This document shows positions 1 through 6,675 of a stretch of 9,886 bases of DNA, piece by piece. The stretch lies in assembly GCA_017938645.1 (NCBI GenBank), contig JAGBBE010000182.1, positions 1-9,886 on the forward strand. Direction: 5' to 3'. Origin of the DNA: Clostridia bacterium (GTDB lineage: Bacteria; Bacillota_A; Clostridia; Christensenellales; Aristaeellaceae). A program made the translations under genes and the position numbers. The first letter of the stretch is position 1, and every line of letters begins with the position of its first letter. The notes under the pieces were generated by a model, which saw nothing but the letters and a program-made list of their open reading frames with translations, had not been told where the DNA came from and searched no databases.

Positions 1-92
1 ATATAGCTGTATCAAGCGTATCCGGCAGACTAAAACAAGCCTGCGCCAAGCTGCGAAAAGTGCTGGAAAAGGAGGGCGCTTATGGACGATAA
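1..92 (+). CDS. Sigma-70 family RNA polymerase sigma factor, C-terminal end (partial)
   Basis: Reading from base 3, an open frame with no start in the window ends at TAA 90-92. Its last 29 residues end in SVSGRLKQACAKLRKVLEKEG plus four residues, split here as SVSGRLKQ, ACAKLRKV, LEKEG. This looks like the end of sigma region 4, where the recognition helix (usually S.gTVKSRLsRA) is followed by a basic amphipathic helix. The frame overlaps the next gene by 11 bases, and that gene encodes a single-pass membrane protein; this is the usual arrangement of an ECF-type sigma factor and its membrane regulator. Only about 30 residues are visible, so the sigma subgroup cannot be assigned. An unrelated HTH protein with a similar tail is possible. 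Confidence 0.62.
   Translation, partial: IAVSSVSGRLKQACAKLRKVLEKEGAYGR
69..76 (+). promoter_or_regulatory. Shine-Dalgarno site inside the sigma-factor gene
   Basis: AAGGAGGG lies five bases before ATG 82, within the last codons of the upstream sigma gene. It fixes the start of the membrane protein and implies translational coupling of the two genes. Confidence 0.75.
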
Positions 93-1425
93 GTTGGTTC
101 GTGCCAAGGTACACACCGCTGTTCAGCAGCATTGCGCCACATCCGGCGTACAGCCCAATCCTTATCTCGCCCAGCGTGTGCTTGTCGCAGCGCGAGACGA
201 AGGAGTGCCTGTTGTGAAAAAGAAACTATCCCTTGGTTTGGTGTTTATTCTGATTCTGCTGCTGACCGGTACGGTTGCGGTTGCCGCAACGCTCCTGAAT
301 CTGCATATCGAGAAAGCAATGGATATTGCTGTTGACAAAGGCGAGTTTATCGAATGGGAGCTTGATGATAAGATCGCCCTGATCAACGCTATGACCGAAG
401 CTGGAATACCCTTGCCGCAGGATAAACTAAGTGTCATTTGGGGTACCGATTCTTCCGACGAAGAAAGGGACCGAGCGGCAACGGAGCTTCTGGTCGATAT
501 CTATGGCAGCGAAGAGCATATCAGTCACTTTACGATTGCCAGTCATGACTGGGGTGATCCGTTCCAGTGGACGCTGGAACAGCAAGTTTGGTTCTGGGAG
601 ACGCTTCGCGAAAAAGGCTTGTATACCGGAAAAATCAAATACCTGCTCCCCGGCGAAAATGATCTGACCAGAGATCAGGTTGTGCGGATCGCCAAGAAAA
701 CCATTCAGGATGCTTATGATCTTCCTGAAGAGATCGTGCAGGGTTATGATGCAGATGTTACGTTCTTTACCATTGAGGGTACGGATACTGCGCCCCGCTG
801 GCGAGTATCCCTGGGTTATGTTAATGCAGAATCGACGGAATATACCGTTCTTCTTACTCGGGATGGTCAGGTAACTGAAGACGCATCGCTGTACATTTTC
901 AAGCCTGGAGTATCAGTAACATCAGCACCTCAGAATGATCAGCCGTCTACTGTGCTGAAGCCGTATGAGAAGCGCTTGCTTGCAACGGAGGAAATGTATC
1001 TGTCTCATAGAAACATGCAATACCATTTCCTGTCCAATTGTCCGTCAGTGGAAGCGGAAGTTCTTTCTGCCACGGACAATATCGATGGATATGAGCCTTG
1101 CCCGTACTGTGTGATTCAAACGCAGTTGTGGTCAGTAGAAGACAAGATCATTTATGATGCGATGTACGGCGAACTTCCATCCGACGAAGTAATTCCGGCA
1201 TCGCAAGCTGAGCAAATCGCCAGAGAGCATTTGCTGGCTTCTGGTAGAAATGATGTTGAGCAGCTGGTCCCATACTGTCGATACCTTTCCTTCGATGGGC
1301 GGTACACTGTGTTCTTTGCTCGACTTGAAAACGGTCAGATCGAACCCATCTACTGCGTGATTGTCAATGCTGAGACTGGCGAAGTACTGAGTGAACCTGA
1401 CCCAGCAGTAAATGGCCACGGATAA
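82..1425 (+). CDS. Membrane-anchored anti-sigma-like protein with PepSY-like domains and an external His/Cys cluster
   Basis: 447 residues. Residues 1-49 are a cytoplasmic segment including NPYLAQRVLVAA. Residues 50-72 form one hydrophobic helix, and the remainder should lie outside the cell. Two alpha+beta segments look PepSY-like: about 194-266, and about 371-437 ending in IYCVIVNAETGEVLS. Between them lies an H315-x4-C320 ... C340-x2-C343 cluster (YHFLSNC ... GYEPCPYC). It resembles the small His/Cys metal-site motif (YH...C...GkkPCpvC) seen in many clostridial extracellular proteins. The start is set by the strong ribosome site at 69-76. Overlap with the sigma-factor end suggests that the short N-terminal tail binds and controls that sigma factor while the outer part senses envelope conditions. 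That role is inferred from context; no classical zinc anti-sigma motif is visible in the tail. It could instead be a lipoprotein-like envelope protein merely co-transcribed with the sigma gene. Confidence 0.72.
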   Translation: MDDKLVRAKVHTAVQQHCATSGVQPNPYLAQRVLVAARDEGVPVVKKKLSLGLVFILILLLTGTVAVAATLLNLHIEKAMDIAVDKGEFIEWELDDKIALINAMTEAGIPLPQDKLSVIWGTDSSDEERDRAATELLVDIYGSEEHISHFTIASHDWGDPFQWTLEQQVWFWETLREKGLYTGKIKYLLPGENDLTRDQVVRIAKKTIQDAYDLPEEIVQGYDADVTFFTIEGTDTAPRWRVSLGYVNAESTEYTVLLTRDGQVTEDASLYIFKPGVSVTSAPQNDQPSTVLKPYEKRLLATEEMYLSHRNMQYHFLSNCPSVEAEVLSATDNIDGYEPCPYCVIQTQLWSVEDKIIYDAMYGELPSDEVIPASQAEQIAREHLLASGRNDVEQLVPYCRYLSFDGRYTVFFARLENGQIEPIYCVIVNAETGEVLSEPDPAVNGHG

Positions 1426-1456
1426 ACACATGTAAGTATCCTCCAAAAACCCTTTC

Positions 1457-1500
1457 TGCGCTTGCCTTTCGGGGCAGGCGCATTTTATTGATTCTTTTTT
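1457..1500 (+). terminator. Intrinsic terminator of the sigma/anti-sigma operon
   Basis: TGCGCTTGCC (1457-1466) pairs with GGCAGGCGCA (1473-1482), a ten-pair stem with one T-G wobble and a six-base loop. It is followed by a T-rich tail ending in six T (1495-1500). It sits about 30 bases after the stop codon and separates this operon from the two-component operon. Confidence 0.88.
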
Positions 1501-1529
1501 GTTGTGTAGAAGGAAAAAGCGAAATGTAG

Positions 1530-1535
1530 TATAAT
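1530..1535 (+). promoter_or_regulatory. Probable -10 element of the two-component/transporter operon
   Basis: A perfect TATAAT lies just after the upstream terminator and 68 bases before the chosen start codon. No good -35 hexamer is visible at 16-18 bases; the nearest sequences are TAGAAG or GTAGAA. The promoter may therefore need an activator or rely on the -10 alone. Transcription would start near 1542, giving a leader of about 60 bases. Confidence 0.55.
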
Positions 1536-1602
1536 AACAAAGGTGAAGTATTGTACCCTTCCTGCATTAACCGGTACATCAACCGAAAGGAAAACAACAG
1601 AA

Positions 1603-2271
1603 ATGTTATCGCAGACATATACACTGATGCTGATCGAAGATGATCAGGCTCTTCGCAGTGGATTGCGTGAGCTGTTTGAACGTGAAGGCTATCGCGTTGT
1701 TGCGGCCTCTTGTGCACAAGAAGCCCGCAACCTTTTTGACGCACACATCAACCTGATCGTTCTGGATGTCACGTTACCTGATGGTAATGGCGTGGCTCTG
1801 TGCCAGGAGTGGCGTAATCAAGGTGTCACTACGCCTATCCTTTTCCTCACCGCCAAGGACGAAGAGTTTGATGTCGTGCGCGGCCTGGATGCGGGTGGCA
1901 ACGATTATGTGACCAAACCCTTCCGCATGATGGAGCTGCTTAGCCGCATTCGCGCACTTTTGCGCACCAGCCGCAGCCAGGTATCCACCATGCTCTCCCG
2001 CAGCGGAATCGAAGTGGATCAAGAGCATATGCAAGTGTGGAAGGATGGCGAGCAGCTGCTCCTGACCTTGACAGAATATCGCATCCTGTTGGCGCTGATG
2101 CAGCGGAATAGCATCGTTCCTCGCAATGTATTGCTGGAAACTCTATGGGATGTGGACAGTAAGTTCATTGACGATAATACGCTGTCTGTGCATGTGCGCC
2201 GTCTGCGTGAGAAGATCGGCGCTGAACACATCAAAACCATTCGAGGGGTGGGATATCAGTGGGCGGATTGA
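1603..2271 (+). CDS. OmpR/PhoB-family response regulator
   Basis: 222 residues from ATG 1603. Residues 1-120 form a receiver domain: acidic pair D13-D14 in LIEDDQ, phosphorylation site D55 in IVLDVTLPDG, switch T83 in LFLTAKD and K105 in YVTKPF. Residues about 130-220 are a winged-helix DNA-binding domain with LTLTEYRIL, LLETLWD, the recognition region NTLSVHVRRLREKI and the terminal hairpin TIRGVGYQW. The frame is open back to ATG 1543, but those 20 extra residues fit no receiver domain and that codon would fall at the predicted transcription start. ATG 1603 follows AAAGGA (1586-1591), so it is preferred. The gene overlaps the histidine kinase by 13 bases. It probably activates the ABC exporter genes through the repeats at 3123-3166; that target is inferred. 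Confidence 0.95.
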   Translation: MLSQTYTLMLIEDDQALRSGLRELFEREGYRVVAASCAQEARNLFDAHINLIVLDVTLPDGNGVALCQEWRNQGVTTPILFLTAKDEEFDVVRGLDAGGNDYVTKPFRMMELLSRIRALLRTSRSQVSTMLSRSGIEVDQEHMQVWKDGEQLLLTLTEYRILLALMQRNSIVPRNVLLETLWDVDSKFIDDNTLSVHVRRLREKIGAEHIKTIRGVGYQWAD

Positions 2272-3140
2272 TTACTGCAGTTGTGATTCTGGCACTCGCG
2301 CTCATCGCGCTGCTGATCGTACATCTTCGTCAGCGCCGCCGAATTGGTGATCTGGCAGAGCAGATGGAGTCTTTTCTGGTTTCCGGCAGTGATCCTTTGA
2401 AATTCTCCGTGCAGGAGGATGCTCTGGCCCCTTTGCAGAACGCTGCTGCTGAATTGGAAAACCAAGTGTTGCTGGCGCGGGATCAAAAGAAGAATGAACG
2501 CCGTGCCACACAAAATCTAACCGCTGATATTTCTCATCAGCTGAAGACGCCGCTGGCGTCCCTGCGTTTGTTCTGCGAAATGGACGAAAGCACGCATGTA
2601 AACGAGCAGCTGTCCCAGATCGAGCGCATGGAAGGGCTGATTCAATCACTTCTGCGCCTGGAACGCCTGTGTGCTGACGGTTATGACTTCTCTTTTGCTG
2701 AACATGACATTGCAGCCCTTGTGCGTTCTTCCTGGCAGGGACTTTCTTCTGTTTATCCTCAGAAAAAGCTGAAGATTGACGGCAACGCCACGATCCGCTG
2801 CGACGAAAAGTGGCTGGGCGAAGCATATCTGAATCTTTTGAAAAACGCTTGCGAACATACGCCGGAAGACGGTGAAATTATCGTGCAGCTGGATCAAAGC
2901 GACGCTGCATTTTTCTGTTCTGTATCTGATAACGGCGGCGGTGTGGATGCGAAAGAGCTGCCGTATCTCTTTGATCGTTTCTATCATGCACACAGCCGCG
3001 AGACCAAGGGCGCTGGTATTGGCCTGTCCATCGTGAAGGAAATCATTCGCCGTCATCACGGCAACATTTATGCAGAGAACATTCCCGGCGGTCTGCGTAT
3101 GGTCATTACACTGCCTATTCTCAACCTTACGAAATCGTAA
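2259..3140 (+). CDS. Sensor histidine kinase with one membrane helix and no extracellular sensor domain
   Basis: 293 residues from GTG 2259, preceded by GAGGGGTGGG inside the response-regulator gene. A single hydrophobic helix (about 4-22) is followed by a charged linker of some 60 residues. The dimerisation/phosphoacceptor helix carries H93 in DISHQLKTPL. The ATPase domain has its N box in LNLLKNACEH (N196), G1 box DNGGG (224-228), F box FDRFY (239-242 region) and G2 box GAGIGLSIV (252-259 region). All catalytic boxes look intact. There is no room for an outside sensor, so the signal must come through the membrane, the linker or a partner protein. Kinases of the BceS type work alongside an ABC transporter, but those usually have two helices. 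The neighbouring ABC exporter is the obvious candidate partner. The stop codon lies inside the palindrome at 3124-3143. Confidence 0.94.
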   Translation: MGGLITAVVILALALIALLIVHLRQRRRIGDLAEQMESFLVSGSDPLKFSVQEDALAPLQNAAAELENQVLLARDQKKNERRATQNLTADISHQLKTPLASLRLFCEMDESTHVNEQLSQIERMEGLIQSLLRLERLCADGYDFSFAEHDIAALVRSSWQGLSSVYPQKKLKIDGNATIRCDEKWLGEAYLNLLKNACEHTPEDGEIIVQLDQSDAAFFCSVSDNGGGVDAKELPYLFDRFYHAHSRETKGAGIGLSIVKEIIRRHHGNIYAENIPGGLRMVITLPILNLTKS

Positions 3141-3166
3141 GGTAAAAGTCACCTGAACGTAAGGTT
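3123..3166 (+). promoter_or_regulatory. Palindrome plus third half-site, probable operator for the response regulator
   Basis: ACCTTACG (3124-3131) and CGTAAGGT (3136-3143) form a perfect eight-base inverted repeat around AAAT. A further CGTAAGGTT (3158-3166) repeats the right arm exactly 22 bases later, about two helical turns, and is the full complement of AACCTTACG (3123-3131). The core reads TTACG-N4-CGTAA, close in layout to the TNACA-N4-TGTNA sites reported for BceR-type regulators. It lies in the only sizeable gap between kinase and transporter genes. No run of T follows, so it is not a normal terminator. As RNA, the left arm could pair with either right arm, so an RNA switch is also possible. 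Confidence 0.6.
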
Positions 3167-3187
3167 GGCCTGATAGAGTATTAGCTG

Positions 3188-3195
3188 TAAGGAGG
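3188..3195 (+). promoter_or_regulatory. Strong Shine-Dalgarno site of the ABC ATPase
   Basis: TAAGGAGG, close to the full anti-Shine-Dalgarno complement, lies nine bases before ATG 3205. It rules out the out-of-frame ATG at 3198, whose frame does not encode the ATPase. Confidence 0.85.
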
Positions 3196-3204
3196 TCATG
3201 AGTT

Positions 3205-3891
3205 ATGGAAATCATGCACTGCGAAAACCTGAGCAAAATCTATCAGACCGGCGAAAACAAAGTCATCGCCCTGGACAACGTGTCCCTGTCTCTGGAACAG
3301 GGCAGCTTCACCGCCATCACCGGCCCCAGCGGCAGCGGTAAATCGACCCTTTTGCATCTGCTGAGCGGCCTGGATCACCCGACGAATGGTAAGGTGATCT
3401 ATCAGGACGCCGACCTGTACAAGTACAAGGATAATCAGCTGGCCGTACTGCGCCGCCGCCGCTTTGGTTTTGTGTTCCAGAGCTATAATCTGGTGCGCGA
3501 ATTGACTGGCTGGGAGAACATTCTGCTGCCTGTGATGCTGGACAACCGCAAGGTGGATGAAGAACACCTGAACCGCATCATCGATCTGCTGGGCATCCGT
3601 GAACGCCTGTCCCATCTGCCTGGTGCAATGTCTGGCGGTCAGCAGCAGCGAATCAGCATTGCCCGTGCACTGGCGAATAAGCCTGCGATCCTGTTTGCCG
3701 ACGAACCTACCGGCAATCTGGATGGCAAGAGTGGCCGCGAAGTGCTGACGCTGCTGCGCCAGGTGAACCGAGAACTGGGCATCACGCTGGTGCTGGTCAC
3801 CCATGATCTGAACGTGGCCGAACAGGCTGATCGCATCATTCAACTGGAAGACGGCAAGGTTGCCCATGACAGCGAGGTGGGGAATGTATGA
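3205..3891 (+). CDS. ABC transporter ATP-binding protein (MacB/LolD/BceA-like)
   Basis: 228 residues, the normal length for a stand-alone ATPase of this group. Walker A is GPSGSGKST (40-48), the Q-loop is Q92 in FVFQSYNL, and the signature is MSGGQQQR (142-149). Walker B is AILFADEP (161-168), the D-loop is GNLD (170-173) and the switch His is H200 in LVTHD. The FQSYNLVRELTGWENI segment is typical of ATPases that drive FtsX-fold permeases, which transmit force across the membrane or export peptides, lipids or lipoproteins. The stop overlaps the permease start by four bases (ATGA), so ATPase and permease are translationally coupled. The substrate is not shown by sequence; antimicrobial peptide or cell-wall antibiotic protection is inferred from the linked two-component system. 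Confidence 0.96.
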   Translation: MEIMHCENLSKIYQTGENKVIALDNVSLSLEQGSFTAITGPSGSGKSTLLHLLSGLDHPTNGKVIYQDADLYKYKDNQLAVLRRRRFGFVFQSYNLVRELTGWENILLPVMLDNRKVDEEHLNRIIDLLGIRERLSHLPGAMSGGQQQRISIARALANKPAILFADEPTGNLDGKSGREVLTLLRQVNRELGITLVLVTHDLNVAEQADRIIQLEDGKVAHDSEVGNV

Positions 3892-6671
3892 AGCGCCTCA
3901 CCATGAATCAAGTGGCGAAAGCCAATCTGAAGCATAACAAAAAAGCATATTTCAGTCTCTCCATTGGCATCTTTTTGGCGGTCTATTTGGCATGCACTGC
4001 TGTGCTGTGCATCTATGGCACGCTGGAAGCCAAGAATGAGCAGGCTGCACACAAGGTCGGCTGGGCAGATACCATGATCATCAGCCAACCTTCTGTTACA
4101 GATGATCAACTCCGCACCAGCGGCCTGTTTGATCAGATCGGCCATATTTATGTCACGGCTTCCGTGGGTGAAACGGATGTATTTGTGGGCTACTACGACG
4201 AAACGGCAGATGAACTGATGTACCGCCAGTGTGTGACTGGCCGTCTGCCTGAAAAGGCGGGAGAAATTGCTGCCGAGCAAAGCGCGCTGGATAAGCTGGG
4301 CTTGGAAAATGCACAGGTAGGCGATACTTTCTCCTGGGAAATGCTGCCGTTTCAGGGCAAAGCCGAAACACGCACCTATACCTTGGTGGGCATTCTCAGC
4401 GAGCAGACTGGTTATCTGGATGTGAGCAACTGGTTTGTCTCCGGCGCGGGTACAAATATGCTTCCCGCCATTCTGACTGCGATGGAAGAGCCTGCTTTCC
4501 CTGTGGGGACGCCCACCGTACATCGCGTGATGACCAATATGCCCCTGATCTCCCATGACGATGTTGAAAAACGCTTGAATAACGAAGAGCGGATGGTGAC
4601 TGTGCACAGCATCAGCCGTGTGTACGGACGTTCCTATCCCTATGACATGAGCGAAAGCGAAGCTGAAGCAAGGCTTGCAGAGGTCGTGCTGTATCTGCTG
4701 TTGGGCGGCGCGCTGCTTCTGTCCACCTGTGTGGCCATTGCATCCGCTATGGAAAGCATGCTGGCGCAGAAAACGGAAGATATCGGCATGCTGCGAGCTG
4801 TGGGTGCTACGAAAAAGCAGATCAAGCGCCTGTTTGGCCGCGATTCCTGGATCATTTCCCTGGCTTCCCTTCCTTTGGGTGTGGTGCTGGGCTGCCTGAC
4901 GTGTTATCTTTTATCCCTCGCCATGCCGGGTGACCTGTTGTTCAGACCCGTACCGTGGCTGATTCTGCCGGTTGCAGCAATCTCGTTCCTTTGTGTATTT
5001 CTTTCTTCTTCCATGCCGCTGCGTCGTGCCTCACGTCAGCTACCCATGGGCGTACTGCGGGATACCGACACGCTGCGCAAAGCTAAGAAGTTCCGCAGTC
5101 AGAAGCATTTTAAGGCTACACAGCTCATCGCTTCCCGCCAGTTCAGACTTCACCCCATGCGTCAGGCGGGTAGTGCCTGCATGGTGGCGTTGATGCTGGT
5201 GATCTCTGTTCTGTTGGGCGAAATGCTGCTGAGCATGGATTGGAGTGCCTTTGGTAATCAGGAAGCATTCTATCTGTCCGGTGACAGCCGCACTACGATT
5301 GAGTTCGAGCCTTTTGCGCAGATGCAGGAAGATAACGTAGGTCTGACGCAAAATGATATGGATCAGCTGCGTTCCCTGCCCATGATCGGCAAAGTGAATA
5401 CCCGTTTGAAAACCGGCGCTATTCTGATGCTGCCTGATGAAATCCCCACCTATTTCAAAACGCAGATGCTGCCCATCGCCTACGAAGACGGATATGTCAT
5501 GAACATGGATATCAACGCATGGGGCGGCAATGTAAACACTGCTTATCTGGATGTAACCGAGGATACCACAGAGGCAGATTTTGCGGATGAGTTTGAATAT
5601 AATACGGCTATGTATCCCTATATTCAGATGAGGGTGCTGCAAAAAGTATTGGGCATCCAGAACAAGTTCGTTCCCATCGATATTATTGTCACATCCTTAG
5701 ATGGCGTGGACTTCTCAGACGTCATTATGGAGGGCGACATCGACTTGGCTGCGTTGGATGCTGGACGGGAAGTGCTGGTATTCGCGCCCAACATGTACGC
5801 TAAACACTACGGCGACGGTGCAGTTACGCAGAGCAATAGTATCCGCGATGATAAAATGGAGCAGTGGGATATTGCGATTTACAGCGACTATTTCCACCCC
5901 GGCCAGGAAGTGCCGATGATTCAGCTCTTTGGCAAAATGCCGGATTGGTTCAATCACCGCACAGATGAAGGGCAGCTGGAACGCTATTATGGCGGATTGG
6001 AACAGACTTCCTTCACACCCAAGGTAGGCGCTGTGCTGAAAAGTGATTTCCGGCTGGGCAATACTCGCCCCTTTGGTTTGTGCATTATCACCACTGAACA
6101 GGGTGCGAAAGCTCTGGGACTCAAATCCAACGGCGCGGAAAGCGTAAGCATTTTCCTCTCCGGTGATCCCGATATCGCTACGGAAGAACTGCTTGCCAAT
6201 AACATTCGCCGCATCAGTATGCGCCGAGATCTGGAATTCACCAACAATCTGGCGGACAACCGCGAAACGAAGACGTATCAGATTCAGTTGCTGTCTCTGT
6301 TTGTGGGTATGGTGCTGCTGTTCTTCGCGGTAGCCGTTTCCATGCAGGTGACAAACGCTTCCCGCCGCATCCGAGCCGATGAGCGTATGGTGGGTACGCT
6401 GCGCGCTGTGGGCGCAGATGAAAACGCCCTGCTCAGCTGCTATCGGCTGCCGATCATCATTTCCTCCCTTTTCGGATTTGTTCTCGCAGCGATCTTCTAT
6501 CTGCTGATGATGGTTTTCTACCCCATCGCATTTCCGGAATGGCACATCTGGCTGCTGGCTATCGTGCTGATTATGGCTGGGCTGAATGCGTTGTGTTCCA
6601 TTATCGGTGTGCGTGGTCAGCTGCACCGGGTTGTGAACAAGAGCATTATCGAGAATATCAGGGAGCTGTGA
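3888..6671 (+). CDS. ABC transporter permease with two FtsX-type domains
   Basis: 927 residues. A first membrane helix (about 21-42) is followed by an extracytoplasmic domain (about 45-262). Helices at about 264-286, 320-344 and 355-376 form the first FtsX core. A second copy has a helix at about 428-449, a larger external domain (about 452-797), and helices at about 799-821, 853-878 and 885-908. The two cores each carry the same coupling segment, GMLRAVGATKKQI (300-312) and GTLRAVGADENAL (836-848), which shows an internal duplication and gives the mechanotransmission fold twice in one chain. With the ATPase it should form a complete exporter of one permease chain and two ATPase subunits. It is longer than BceB-type permeases (about 650 residues, ten helices) and has two external domains rather than one, so it is closer to the two-repeat MacB/LolC-like permeases of Clostridia. 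The substrate is unknown. Confidence 0.93.
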   Translation: MKRLTMNQVAKANLKHNKKAYFSLSIGIFLAVYLACTAVLCIYGTLEAKNEQAAHKVGWADTMIISQPSVTDDQLRTSGLFDQIGHIYVTASVGETDVFVGYYDETADELMYRQCVTGRLPEKAGEIAAEQSALDKLGLENAQVGDTFSWEMLPFQGKAETRTYTLVGILSEQTGYLDVSNWFVSGAGTNMLPAILTAMEEPAFPVGTPTVHRVMTNMPLISHDDVEKRLNNEERMVTVHSISRVYGRSYPYDMSESEAEARLAEVVLYLLLGGALLLSTCVAIASAMESMLAQKTEDIGMLRAVGATKKQIKRLFGRDSWIISLASLPLGVVLGCLTCYLLSLAMPGDLLFRPVPWLILPVAAISFLCVFLSSSMPLRRASRQLPMGVLRDTDTLRKAKKFRSQKHFKATQLIASRQFRLHPMRQAGSACMVALMLVISVLLGEMLLSMDWSAFGNQEAFYLSGDSRTTIEFEPFAQMQEDNVGLTQNDMDQLRSLPMIGKVNTRLKTGAILMLPDEIPTYFKTQMLPIAYEDGYVMNMDINAWGGNVNTAYLDVTEDTTEADFADEFEYNTAMYPYIQMRVLQKVLGIQNKFVPIDIIVTSLDGVDFSDVIMEGDIDLAALDAGREVLVFAPNMYAKHYGDGAVTQSNSIRDDKMEQWDIAIYSDYFHPGQEVPMIQLFGKMPDWFNHRTDEGQLERYYGGLEQTSFTPKVGAVLKSDFRLGNTRPFGLCIITTEQGAKALGLKSNGAESVSIFLSGDPDIATEELLANNIRRISMRRDLEFTNNLADNRETKTYQIQLLSLFVGMVLLFFAVAVSMQVTNASRRIRADERMVGTLRAVGADENALLSCYRLPIIISSLFGFVLAAIFYLLMMVFYPIAFPEWHIWLLAIVLIMAGLNALCSIIGVRGQLHRVVNKSIIENIREL

Positions 6672-6675
6672 CAAT

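Noticed and set aside
1543..1602. Twenty-codon N-terminal extension of the response regulator
   Set aside because: The ATG would sit at the predicted transcript start without a ribosome site, and receiver domains begin at about residue 21 of that frame.
3124..3143. Hairpin after the kinase gene read as an intrinsic terminator
   Set aside because: No T run follows (GTAAAAGTC), the stem is only eight pairs with moderate GC, and the downstream transporter genes fit the same operon.
3840..4607. 255-codon minus-strand open frame at the ATPase/permease junction
   Set aside because: It is a shadow of two well-supported coupled genes and shows no family motifs.
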